Source: Niastella sp966212235 (lineage in GTDB: Bacteria; Bacteroidota; Bacteroidia; Chitinophagales; Chitinophagaceae). Taken from it: 64,000 nucleotides of DNA. The stretch is from assembly GCA_966212235.1 (NCBI GenBank), contig CBIHPP010000017.1:1-64000 (forward strand), read 5' to 3'. A model generated the notes under the pieces. It was given only the letters and a program-made list of their open reading frames with translations, was not told where the DNA came from and did no database searches. Both the position numbers and the translations under genes were made by a program. Shown piece after piece: positions 1-8,159 of this stretch; position 1 is the stretch's first letter, and each line of letters starts with the position of its first letter.

Positions 1-36
1 TGCTTTTTTTGCCACACCAATAGCCAATTTCAGATC

Positions 37-267
37 TTAAGTAAGCAACATACGATCGTAAAAAAGCTATCAGTACACCATATTTGGCTACTAACGTTCT
101 AAAGTAGGCTAGGGACGAGTCATAAAAGGCTATCGAAACAATAGGAGTTAGTAAGGGATTTACTAAAAAAGGCGAGCAATAATGCATAAAAGGCTTCGGT
201 TAATGTATAAATGCGCACGGAAGATCTATAAAAGGCTACTGATGGCGCGTAAAAGGTAAGATGAGAC
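37..267. repeat. Degenerate 21-bp tandem array at the left edge
   Basis: The core TAAAAGGCTA, or a close variant, recurs on a 21-bp grid. The GGC or AGC step falls at 44, 65, 86, 107, 128, 171, 192, 234 and 255, with weaker copies near 149 and 213 and one 1-bp slip between 128 and 171. Read on the minus strand, the unit encodes a seven-residue period of the kind xAFYRSx. Two short open frames carry it, 120-275 (51 codons) and 2-187 (62 codons, running off the left edge), and the slip separates them. No distinct spacers lie between units, so this is not CRISPR. It may be a decayed repeat-protein gene, an iteron-like protein-binding array or A-tract-phased curved DNA; I cannot tell which. Confidence 0.55.
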
Positions 268-394
268 CTGTTCATAACGCTGTAACCTTCAGCCCACAAA
301 ATAAAACAAGTGCCTAAGCCAGTTTGTTAAAAACTTTATAAGAGCTGAACTCGAATTTTCGCACGCCATTGAGCGTCGCTGCATGCTCGGAATT

Positions 395-1576
395 TTATTG
401 TACAGGTTTTGCAAGGCTATTTATCTTCACGTTGTTGCTTCTTATTTCTTCTGTCTTATATTCATAGATCTTGCCTTGTGCATTAAAAATATACTTCCTT
501 TTCTCTTTATTAAATTCTATTTTATTAAAGTGACATTGAATGATTGAATGGGCTTTCGCATCAATAAGGCCATAAAAAAGATTATCTGTACTTGCTCCAT
601 ATTGCTTTGCAACTATGGCATATTCATTTTCACTATTCGCAATGTCATAATATATACCATCTGACAAGACCTCGCATTTTTCATTGTACAAAGTCCAGCG
701 TCCCATATCATTGCGCATGATCGTAAAAGATTTTTTATTGATGCTGATTAATTTATAATCATTGTATTTAAAAGGAACAATAACCTTTTGAGTCGTATCA
801 ATTATACCATACGACACTTTCTTTTTGATAAATAGATTATCCGTACCATCAATCGGATCAATAAAGTCTTCCGTTTGAAAAAGGAATTTAAAATTCTTAT
901 CGTAAACAGAATGTAAGAAAGATGGATATCCAGAGTCTGTCCTTTTCACTGTTGCAGTAATTAAATAATTATTCCTGACATCATACTCATCCCCTTTTGT
1001 TACTACAATTTGGGCTCCGGAAGTATCTATCGCGATTATGTTCTTTTCGATCGTTTCTTTAACTATTAAAAAATTGCTCATAGGGCCTTTGCCTGTAACG
1101 GCAACGCTACTGTTTTTCGTAAATATCAGTTTGCCTTTAAAGTAAATATCACTGGTGTCTTTTCGCAAACCTATGATGTAATCACTTGTGGAAGGATAGG
1201 TATAAAAAATTATCAGGGCATAGTTATATCCTCTTTTGCTTATTCTCTTACCTTTTTGATCCGTCAGGTAAAAAAGGCTATCTCCTTTGGGTTTTACAGA
1301 ATAAATTTTTGAACTATACGTGTTTATAATATCAATAGATTGAGAGGCCCCGATGATGTCGTTATCACTGATATCAATCACCTTATATTCATTTTCTGAA
1401 GTGGTTACCAGGAAAAGATTATCAGCAGGTATAATAGATCGATAGCTGGCACTTACTAACACTTTGCCGTTTCGCTTTAAACCTAAAAGTCCATTCTGTT
1501 GAAAAGTGGTAGTTTGTGCAAACAAGCAGCTGATTGTATAAAAACATAAAATGCAGGTTATGATTGCTTTGTTCAT
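395..1576 (-). CDS. Exported WG-repeat-like protein of unknown function
   Basis: This 393-residue protein has a Sec signal peptide (residues about 1-20, ending at Ala-Gln) and is expected to be periplasmic or surface-exposed. The body holds degenerate repeats such as NGLLGLKRNGKVLV, KKVSYGIIDTTQKVIVPFKY and NLFYGLIDAKAHSIIQC. These resemble WG/beta-propeller repeats in which 'yGliD..gk.iip..Y' recurs. No catalytic motif is visible. It stands alone on the minus strand, without an operon partner, and is more AT-rich than the polysaccharide locus to its right. Calling it a ligand- or partner-binding beta-repeat protein is inference; the coding call itself is firm because the frame is long and has a signal peptide. 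Confidence 0.7.
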   Translation of the reverse strand: MNKAIITCILCFYTISCLFAQTTTFQQNGLLGLKRNGKVLVSASYRSIIPADNLFLVTTSENEYKVIDISDNDIIGASQSIDIINTYSSKIYSVKPKGDSLFYLTDQKGKRISKRGYNYALIIFYTYPSTSDYIIGLRKDTSDIYFKGKLIFTKNSSVAVTGKGPMSNFLIVKETIEKNIIAIDTSGAQIVVTKGDEYDVRNNYLITATVKRTDSGYPSFLHSVYDKNFKFLFQTEDFIDPIDGTDNLFIKKKVSYGIIDTTQKVIVPFKYNDYKLISINKKSFTIMRNDMGRWTLYNEKCEVLSDGIYYDIANSENEYAIVAKQYGASTDNLFYGLIDAKAHSIIQCHFNKIEFNKEKRKYIFNAQGKIYEYKTEEIRSNNVKINSLAKPVQ

Positions 1577-1664
1577 TTTTAATGATTTTTCGGTTAGGGT
1601 ACAAAATATATATCGTTATTACTTTCTGATGTCCCGCTTGTTGTAGAATCATCTCTATGATTGC

Positions 1665-1843
1665 TCATTCAACACCAAGTTTTTTCCAATATTCCCTGGT
1701 ATCTATTAAGCCCTCTTGCGAGGGTAAGCATTTCACTTAGATTGGGAAGCCGGCAAACCAGGATTGAAATGTTGCAGGATCGGAGCATTGGCTTCTTTGA
1801 AGATAGTCTCTAATTGATCGAGTTTTGCTGCAATGTCACTCAT
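1665..1843 (-). pseudogene. Broken SMI1/KNR4-like gene remnant
   Basis: On the minus strand an ATG at 1843 opens a 36-residue frame beginning MSDIAAKLDQLETIF, followed by NAPILQHFNPGLPASQ. This resembles the N-terminus of SMI1/KNR4 (SUKH) proteins, which often read 'ENAPE...LNPpas'. The frame stops at 1733, but the other two frames continue protein-like sequence, ending with LIDTREYWKKLGVE and a stop at 1665. I read this as a gene reduced by deletion and frameshifts. The SUKH assignment rests on a short stretch only and is tentative. An intact SMI1/KNR4 gene occurs at 50895-51491. Confidence 0.4.
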
Positions 1844-2158
1844 GTGAAATATTTTTCGTTTTAGACCATTTTGTTTTATGGGGTTGGTTTGTGATTAGAG
1901 TGAATATAGTTATTTTGTGTTCTCTTAGATTATCTCATTTTATTAGACCCCTTCAATGAGAATATTGATTTTAGTAAATGGCAGCATGGGTCGATATTTG
2001 AATTTGTTGCCGATCAAATGTACGAGTAAAACGGGAAACAGGATTAAACGAATGGGGTTCAAGACGTGACTAAACCAACTGTAATAAAACAAAGTAATTA
2101 AATGTTTAAAATAATCGTTGCCTTTTCGCTGCTATTAATGTTCAATTAAAAAAACAAA
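1844..2158. other. Gene-free stretch, AT-rich
   Basis: No ORF, hairpin or RNA gene was seen in these 315 bp. The segment must hold the promoter of the DUF2911 gene that starts at 2159, but I could not pick a convincing -7/-33 pair. An 11-bp match to part of the locus operator (ATTAGACCCCT, 1942-1952) lacks the TGCACC half and looks accidental. Confidence 0.5.
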
Positions 2159-3025
2159 ATGAAGACACTTTTCACAATTTTATTTCTAATAGCGACAATC
2201 AATACCTTCTCTCAGTCAATCTTTCCGGGTTTAAGCCCGAAAGGAAGAATCGAACAAAAGATTGGACTCACAAACATCGCGGTGGACTATGAGCGCCCCG
2301 CAGCCCGGGGGCGTAAAGTGTTTGGTGAATTAGTTAAATATGAAAAATTATGGAGGACTGGGGCAGGGAATTGTACAAAGATTAGCTTCAGCAAGCCAGT
2401 TATTATTGACAATAAAGAAATAAACAAAGGGACTTACTCGGTCTTTACGATTCCAAATACGAATGAATGGACTGTAATATTGAATACGGACACAACTTTA
2501 TATGGAGTTGCATCTTATGACGAAAGAAACGATGTACTTCGTTTCAAAGCAAAGACTCAATTGATAGACCGATATTACGAGTCATTGACAATAGACATTG
2601 ACGTGATACCAAACAATGCTATTGTTTATATAGCATGGGAGAAGACTCAAATTTCATTTCAGGTAGAAACAGAAACGGACAAAGTAGCGAACGACTTTAT
2701 ACAACAATATTTATTGACAGACAGGTCAAAGGATTCGGACGAATATGCAGCGGCAGCAGAGTATTATTTCTACCTAAACAAGGATTTGGATCGAGCCCTA
2801 ATTCTCATTGATAAAGCAATTACTAAGAAAAATGAATCCTGGTACTACAGACAAAAAATTGACATTCTGGAGAAACAAATGAAATATAAAGAAGCGATTG
2901 ACTGTGCTAGTCTTGCTATCTCGTTAGACCAAAAACGAACTGAGTGGGATTTAAAGACAAAGCAACAAAGTGAAGAAGAATATAAAAAGCGAATTGAGTT
3001 TTTTAAAAGCAGACTAAAAAAATAG
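2159..3025 (+). CDS. DUF2911 family exported protein
   Basis: This 288-residue protein has a Sec signal peptide (about 1-18, cut before QSIFPGL). Residues about 24-170 match the DUF2911 pattern known from Bacteroidota: SPKGRIEQKIG, then VDYERPAARGRKVFG, a WRTGAG motif, and KGTYSVFTIPN with an 'EWTVI' strand. The C-terminal third (about 190-285) is helical and looks like a pair of TPR-type repeats (DLDRALILIDKAI, MKYKEAIDCASLAI). DUF2911 proteins have no established biochemical role. The gene stands alone, ends 83 bp before the convergent gene at 3109-5133, and is more AT-rich than the polysaccharide locus. Confidence 0.85.
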   Translation: MKTLFTILFLIATINTFSQSIFPGLSPKGRIEQKIGLTNIAVDYERPAARGRKVFGELVKYEKLWRTGAGNCTKISFSKPVIIDNKEINKGTYSVFTIPNTNEWTVILNTDTTLYGVASYDERNDVLRFKAKTQLIDRYYESLTIDIDVIPNNAIVYIAWEKTQISFQVETETDKVANDFIQQYLLTDRSKDSDEYAAAAEYYFYLNKDLDRALILIDKAITKKNESWYYRQKIDILEKQMKYKEAIDCASLAISLDQKRTEWDLKTKQQSEEEYKKRIEFFKSRLKK

Positions 3026-3108
3026 GTGGAGGTTAGCACCCAGCCCACAACAAAAGCTAAACGCAAATTTAATTTTCAGCTAATCATTGACTACTGATCC
3101 CTTTATTT

Positions 3109-5133
3109 TCACTCCTTTTGCAACAACTCATTCACCCTCTTTTTTACATAACCGTTTTCAAAATACGGGTAAATGTTTTTGCCAGGACAAGTCGTTTGTT
3201 TGCTGTGGTCGCGATGCGTGGCGATCGTTTCAGGTGAGATAGCATATTTCTTACAGAAATAAGCAATGAGCTTTGTCAATACATCCAAGGATTGTTGGTT
3301 TAATGCCTGTTCCTCATAATTGCCAAGGAAGCAGATCAACAAATGCCCGGAAGGATCATATTCTGTATTGGTCTCACCAACCGTATAGACATTTCTTCCT
3401 TCAAAGACCGTTCCATCGGGCGCCACTAAATAATGATACGGTATATCGGTCCAGTTCCGGTCTTTTCCCATGCTCCATACCTGCACATTTTTTAGTCGCC
3501 TCGCAGCATCTGCCGTATCGGCCAGCACACGGCCACCTTCATGGTGAATAGTAATGCGTACAGGTACATGCTGCTTGTAGGGTCGCGCTTCATTCGCCAT
3601 CCATCCAGAGCGGGGAATAATGGCCAGCACATTTGGATAATTTTCCGATCGTACGCTTTCATTACCCGTACGATCAACGGCAGATACAGCAACGGCGCTC
3701 AGTTTGTTTTTTCCGTCGTGCGGAGGTATCTGCAATGTGCGATCGTTGCGGCTCATGATACGATAGCTCCAGTTTTTTCCATATTGATAATACACTACCC
3801 AACGAAATACATCTTTGTCATCAGCATGGCTCCAGTGGATGTTGACCATTTCTTCAGCTTGTTCCACTTTCACAGCAGGTGCTTCGGGCGCTTTATGATC
3901 AAGCCAGGCACTTGGCGGTACCAATGCTTGTTTTTGATAAGGACCTTCTATCAGGGCTTTGGCCATGTTAGGATTTTTTGTGATGGAAGAAATGCTCCAG
4001 TGCACAACGCCACTGCTTTTGGGCAGCATACCACGAGAAATCATGATCTGGCTCAGTGTTTCGGTTGTTGTCTTCGCACTTGTATCGCGGCCCACACTGA
4101 TACCGGGCCAGAGATGCCGTTTCTTTTTATTTTCATTCGCCCACCATCCTAATAGCACCGGAAAACTCAGCGGTATGCGATTGATGGGCCAATATAATTG
4201 GGGCGAAAAATAATCGATCCATCCTTTGTTCAGCCAAAGTTTTGCATCGGCATATAATTGATCGTATTGGTCAAAACCCACAACGCCTTCAGGATGTCCT
4301 GGCCTCCAGGTTCCGAAGGGACTCAATCCAAACTTCACCTGTTTCTTTGCTGCTTTTATTTCCCTGTAGAGTCGTTGAATAAATGTATTCACGCTTTCAC
4401 GACGCCAGTCACCGCGCGATAATTTTCCGCCGCCGGCAACATATTGTTTCCAGCTGGTAGTGTCCGGAAAATCTTCATTGGCATTGTACGAGGGATAAGG
4501 ATAAAAATAATCATCGAAATGCACGCCATCAATATCATATCGTTTTACAATATCCATTACTACCGCAACACCATGATCCTGCGTTCCTTTTAAAGAAGGA
4601 TCGAACCACCAATAACCTTCTTTCAGCTTTACCACCAGGTTGGGCATTTTTTTCACAATGGAGCTATCACTTACTTCACCACCCGAAACATGATGTGCGC
4701 GGTAGGGGTTCAGCCATACGTGCAATTCCAGTCCGCGCTCATGTGCCGCGTCTACCCAAAAATTCAATGGATCATAAAATGGTTCGGGTGCCTTTCCCTG
4801 TACACCACTCAGGAAATATGACCAGGGCTCGAGCGAGCTCTGGTATAAAGCATCGGCCTGAGGTCTTACCTGGAATATGACCGCATTGAAATTATGTGCT
4901 TTCAAAAAATCGAGTAGGGCTATGGCTTCCTGTTGCTGCTGTTCGGTGGACAATCCTGGTTTGCTCGGCCAGTTGATATTGGCTACCGTGGCCACCCAGG
5001 CGGCACGGAATTCTTTAGCGGCATTAGGAATCGATGATACAGATTCGTTGGAATTTTTACGGGTTGTTGCACAGGAATAAAATAATAACAGGAGAAGTGC
5101 ATACAGTCCTGATCGATGAAGTTGGATATACAT
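3109..5133 (-). CDS. Lipoprotein: GH10-like (GHL10) domain fused to N-acetylmuramoyl-L-alanine amidase
   Basis: This 674-residue protein has a lipobox (LLFYSC, Cys about 21). Residues about 42-350 form a glycosyl-hydrolase-like TIM barrel of the DUF187/GHL10 type: FRAAWVATVANINWPS, VIFQVRPQADALY, LHVWLNPYRAH and YDIDGVHFDDYFYPYP, with acidic residues at the expected strand ends. An FN3-like linker follows (about 395-480). Residues about 505-665 are an Amidase_2/PGRP domain with visible zinc ligands (His in TIHHEG, His in THRDH, Cys in TTCPG) and the IPYHY tyrosine. The amidase half therefore looks competent to cut the MurNAc-L-Ala bond of peptidoglycan. The barrel substrate is unknown, but pairing it with an amidase suggests a cell-wall glycan. 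The gene is monocistronic. Confidence 0.88.
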   Translation of the reverse strand: MYIQLHRSGLYALLLLLFYSCATTRKNSNESVSSIPNAAKEFRAAWVATVANINWPSKPGLSTEQQQQEAIALLDFLKAHNFNAVIFQVRPQADALYQSSLEPWSYFLSGVQGKAPEPFYDPLNFWVDAAHERGLELHVWLNPYRAHHVSGGEVSDSSIVKKMPNLVVKLKEGYWWFDPSLKGTQDHGVAVVMDIVKRYDIDGVHFDDYFYPYPSYNANEDFPDTTSWKQYVAGGGKLSRGDWRRESVNTFIQRLYREIKAAKKQVKFGLSPFGTWRPGHPEGVVGFDQYDQLYADAKLWLNKGWIDYFSPQLYWPINRIPLSFPVLLGWWANENKKKRHLWPGISVGRDTSAKTTTETLSQIMISRGMLPKSSGVVHWSISSITKNPNMAKALIEGPYQKQALVPPSAWLDHKAPEAPAVKVEQAEEMVNIHWSHADDKDVFRWVVYYQYGKNWSYRIMSRNDRTLQIPPHDGKNKLSAVAVSAVDRTGNESVRSENYPNVLAIIPRSGWMANEARPYKQHVPVRITIHHEGGRVLADTADAARRLKNVQVWSMGKDRNWTDIPYHYLVAPDGTVFEGRNVYTVGETNTEYDPSGHLLICFLGNYEEQALNQQSLDVLTKLIAYFCKKYAISPETIATHRDHSKQTTCPGKNIYPYFENGYVKKRVNELLQKE

Positions 5134-5240
5134 AGCCGGGAGTTTGAAATCGATTGTTCAACATTAAAAATAGGTCAAACTCTTTAGTTATTTGCCAGCA
5201 GAAAAACGCAGCAAAACAAATAGCAAGTGATTTATACATA

Positions 5241-5275
5241 TAAGCCAGGCCCTTGTTAATATAAGGCCTGGCTTA
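5241..5275 (-). terminator. Hairpin downstream of the GH16 gene
   Basis: A perfect 11-bp inverted repeat (TAAGCCAGGCC at 5241-5251 and GGCCTGGCTTA at 5265-5275) with a 13-nt loop lies between the 3' end of the GH16 gene and the 5' end of the GHL10-amidase gene. No strong T-run follows on either strand, so the stem is clear but its terminator role is inferred from position. Confidence 0.5.
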
Positions 5276-5322
5276 ACCTGAATTAAATTGTAAGATAGGG
5301 AAGCTGGTATTTGATTAGATCC

Positions 5323-6132
5323 TTATAATGTAGCGCTTCGTTGTATGGTAACGTTTCTCGCACGCATAACGGTGTTTCCTCCCGGGCCAGGCGTACCTGA
5401 TGAACCTTCCATTTGAAGGTCAATAATTAAATTAAGCGGTTCATTAACGAAGTTTTGACCAGTTTGTGTTGATACTCTCGTACCATCGATCCAGTATTCG
5501 ATACTCACGTTGCTGGTAGTGCCAATTCTTGTTAAATAGGCCGTGTAAGTATGCCAGTTGGCCGGGTTTGAGATCGTTGTGCCAACACTTGACCACTGAC
5601 CATTTTGATTTTTGTAAGTGTTTGTCCAGTTTGTTGTGCTTCCTTTAAATTCCATAATGTCACTTTCCGGGGGCCACTGATTAGCTCCGTTTAACCAGAA
5701 AGCTGGCCAGGTACCTCTAACAGAAGGGCACTGGAACTCACCGGAAACCCGCCACTTAGGCCATGCCGCGCTCACGTTAACCTGTTGTTTTGCATAACAG
5801 GTATAGGAAAAATAGTGGATGCTGGGCTTATCGGTAACGGTTCCAGGGTAAGCGGTAATAGTTAGCACCCCACCGGATGTGGTCATATTTTGCGTTCTCA
5901 TACGTGCCGATCCATTATGATCTATGGCTCCCCATGGATAGAAATTGCCCCAGTAGGTACTGAAAGAATTAAATGAAGATGTGGGAAGGATGGTTACCCA
6001 GCTTAGTTCTTCCTGGGCTGTTTCTCCGGTTTGTTGCTCCAGTGCTGAGTTGCTGCCTGCAGCATCTTTCTTACATGATGAACCCATCATAACAGCAAGA
6101 AGTACAATGATAATTAAAGTTGTTTTTTTCAT
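5323..6132 (-). CDS. GH16 family glycosidase lipoprotein
   Basis: This 269-residue protein has a lipobox (MMGSSC followed by KK) and a Ser/Gln-rich linker. The catalytic domain (about 45-265) has the GH16 jelly-roll signature ESDIMEF, in which the two Glu and the Asp match the ExDxxE nucleophile/general-acid motif. The motif is unusual in having Ser where Ile is normal. Flanking features fit: WPKWRVSGEFQCP, WPAFWLNGANQWP before the motif and the NWHTYTAYLT strand after it. GH16 enzymes cleave beta-1,3/1,4-linked glucans or galactans; the exact substrate cannot be read here. It is divergent from the fucP unit and outside the main operon. Confidence 0.87.
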   Translation of the reverse strand: MKKTTLIIIVLLAVMMGSSCKKDAAGSNSALEQQTGETAQEELSWVTILPTSSFNSFSTYWGNFYPWGAIDHNGSARMRTQNMTTSGGVLTITAYPGTVTDKPSIHYFSYTCYAKQQVNVSAAWPKWRVSGEFQCPSVRGTWPAFWLNGANQWPPESDIMEFKGSTTNWTNTYKNQNGQWSSVGTTISNPANWHTYTAYLTRIGTTSNVSIEYWIDGTRVSTQTGQNFVNEPLNLIIDLQMEGSSGTPGPGGNTVMRARNVTIQRSATL

Positions 6133-6336
6133 AATGGCATTTTGATATTAGTTAATTTGTAGCTTCCCTATATTAAAATGTAATAGGCAAGTCAAATCTC
6201 AAGTAATATCTATTGAGAGATCGGGTACATTTTGGTAAATTTTGGGGGGCAATTTCCTTTATTAGTTATTAAAGGCTTAGTCGGATTTGTATAAAACAAA
6301 GTCTTATTCATGCTGCTGTAAAAAAATTACTAAAGC

Positions 6337-6344
6337 TAAATTTG
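6337..6344 (+). promoter_or_regulatory. Candidate -7 promoter box for the fucP unit
   Basis: TAAATTTG matches the Bacteroidota -7 consensus TAnnTTTG exactly and lies 70 bp before the chosen fucP start. I see no good -33 TTG at the usual spacing, so the promoter may depend on an activator. The 237-bp gap to the divergent GH16 gene must hold both promoters. Confidence 0.4.
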
Positions 6345-6414
6345 TCTGGTTGTTGCCATGGCCGTGTGAATGATCCGGTATATGGCTCCCATTGTTTTAT
6401 CAGAACCAAGCCAT

Positions 6415-7686
6415 ATGAATAATAAGCAAAGTACAGTATTCGCATTTTGTCTGGTTACATCTCTTTTCTTTTTATGGGGCTTTGCGCACAATCTTGATCC
6501 CATTCTCATTCCGCATCTGAAAAAGTCATTTACTTTAACCACTACGCAGGCTACACTGGTAGATTCAGCCGTATTTGCGGCTTATTTTTTTATGGCGCTT
6601 CCTGCGGGTTTTTTGATGAAAAAACTGGGTTTTAAGATAGGGATCATAGCAGGACTTATCTTTTTTGCCATTGGCTGTTTTCTTTTTGTGCCGGCTGCCA
6701 ATATGCAGTCGTATAATTTTTTTCTGATAGCCCTGTTTGTCATTGCCTGCGGTCTCACGATCCTGGAAACGGCTGCCAATCCATATGCTACCGTGTTGGG
6801 AGACCCTGAAACAGGCCCTCAACGTCTTAATTTTGCCCAATCATTCAATGGACTGGCGGCAGCATTGGCGCCGGTGATCGGGGCAAGGATCATACTTACA
6901 AAGGGCTATACCGATGATGAACTGAATGCCATGACGGAAGCCGCCCGGAAAGTGGCCCTGGCCAGCGAAGCTTCTTCTGTTAAACTGCCCTATATTATAC
7001 TCGGCTGCGTGCTGATATGCATTGCTCTGTTGTTTGCCCGTACAAAATTGCCTCAGATTACTGCTACCGGTCATGTTGCTGCAGGCAAAAATGTTTTTCA
7101 TGCTTTCAAACACAGGCACCTCTCATGGAGTGTTGTGGCGCAATTCTTTTATGTGGGCGCCCAGGTATCGGTATTTAGCCTGTTCATATTGTATGCTACG
7201 AAATCAGCGGGTATTTCGGAGATCAAAGCCGCTGATTATTTGGGAGCCTGCGGCATTGCGTTTCTCATCGGACGATTTGTAGGTACGGCGCTGATGCAGA
7301 AGATCAGGCCTCACATATTGCTTGCATCGTATGCACTTATTAACCTGCTGCTTTGTCTGGTAGCCATATTTGCAAGCGGCATCATTACCGTATATGCAGT
7401 CATCGGTATCTGTTTCTTTATGTCGGTTATGTTTCCAACCATATTCGCCCTGGGAATAAATAAACTGGGCGCCGATACGGAATACGGCAGCAGCCTGATC
7501 ATCATGTCTATTGTAGGTGGCGCTATTTTGCCGCGCATTTTTGGTTATATCAGCGATGCTACCGGTAATATTCAATATGGTTACATAGTTCCTTTCTTTT
7601 GCTTTGTAGTAATTGCATTGTTTGGTTATAAAGGTTACCAGGTTAATAGCGAAAAACTATCTTATAAAACTTTATCAGTAAAATAG
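6415..7686 (+). CDS. fucP: L-fucose:H+ symporter (MFS, FucP family)
   Basis: With the start at 6415 the product is 423 residues with about 12 hydrophobic segments, typical of FucP. The family fingerprints are clear: TSLFFLWGFAHNLDPILIPHL in the first helix, ETAANPYATVLGDPE near residue 120, RLNFAQSFNGLAAALAP just after it, and MFPTIFALGI late in the protein. I prefer the ATG at 6415 over the upstream 6370 because MNNKQSTVFAF leads straight into helix 1, while the upstream extension is atypical. FucP imports L-fucose, and homologues take related sugars, across the inner membrane. The mutarotase gene follows with a 2-bp gap. The pair fits the two or three fucosidases farther down the locus. Confidence 0.92.
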   Translation: MNNKQSTVFAFCLVTSLFFLWGFAHNLDPILIPHLKKSFTLTTTQATLVDSAVFAAYFFMALPAGFLMKKLGFKIGIIAGLIFFAIGCFLFVPAANMQSYNFFLIALFVIACGLTILETAANPYATVLGDPETGPQRLNFAQSFNGLAAALAPVIGARIILTKGYTDDELNAMTEAARKVALASEASSVKLPYIILGCVLICIALLFARTKLPQITATGHVAAGKNVFHAFKHRHLSWSVVAQFFYVGAQVSVFSLFILYATKSAGISEIKAADYLGACGIAFLIGRFVGTALMQKIRPHILLASYALINLLLCLVAIFASGIITVYAVIGICFFMSVMFPTIFALGINKLGADTEYGSSLIIMSIVGGAILPRIFGYISDATGNIQYGYIVPFFCFVVIALFGYKGYQVNSEKLSYKTLSVK

Positions 7687-7688
7687 CT

Positions 7689-8060
7689 ATGAAAAGATAT
7701 ACACTGGCGCTCGATCTCATAGATGATCCGGCGCTCATATCAGAATATGAACATTGGCACCGGCACGAAAACGGATGGCCCGAAATCAGGAAAAGCATTG
7801 AAGATGCGGGTATCACCAATATGGAGATCTATCGCACTGGCAACCGGTTGTTCATGATCATGGAAACAGCCGAACATTTCAGTTTTGAAGGAAAGTCAGG
7901 TATGGATGCTGCCAACCCCAAAGTGCAGGAATGGGAACAATTGATGTGGAAGTTTCAGCAGCCGCTTCCCTGGGCCCGGGAAGGGGAGAAATGGATCATT
8001 ATGAATAAAATATTCCAGTTACATACAACCCAGAGTAACAATGAAATAAAAAAAATGTAA
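7689..8060 (+). CDS. RhaM-type L-rhamnose/L-fucose mutarotase
   Basis: This 123-residue protein matches the L-rhamnose mutarotase family (PF05336-type dimeric alpha/beta barrel). It has no signal peptide, so it is cytoplasmic. Typical elements are an early Tyr/His region (SEYEHWHRHENGWPE), the GITNMEIYRTGNRLFMIME strand pair and the PLPWAREGEKW region near the C-terminus, with a KWIIMNKIFQL ending strand. The enzyme interconverts alpha and beta anomers of a 6-deoxysugar. It is translationally coupled to fucP, with only 2 bp between the genes, so L-fucose is the likely substrate here; the family also includes rhamnose enzymes. Confidence 0.88.
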   Translation: MKRYTLALDLIDDPALISEYEHWHRHENGWPEIRKSIEDAGITNMEIYRTGNRLFMIMETAEHFSFEGKSGMDAANPKVQEWEQLMWKFQQPLPWAREGEKWIIMNKIFQLHTTQSNNEIKKM

Positions 8061-8099
8061 TCCCGCGAACTTCGTTAACTTAATTGCCGATTTTGCTTC

Positions 8100-8131
8100 A
8101 ATACCAACCTGTTTCTATAAAAAATGGTATT
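8100..8131 (+). promoter_or_regulatory. Dyad upstream of the hybrid regulator gene
   Basis: AATACCA (8100-8106) and TGGTATT (8125-8131) form a 7-bp inverted repeat with an 18-bp spacer in the 99-bp gap before the hybrid sensor gene. It could be an operator or chance; nothing else in the gap stands out. Confidence 0.2.
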
Positions 8132-8159
8132 TATGTTTTTCTGAGTTAAACTCCTTGTG

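Noticed and set aside
37..267. Possible CRISPR array at the left edge
   Set aside because: Units are only 21 bp, contiguous and degenerate, with no unique spacers and no cas genes.
1942..1952. ATTAGACCCCT, identical to part of operator copy 1
   Set aside because: The TGCACC half and the second 22-bp repeat are missing, and no correctly spaced -7 box follows.
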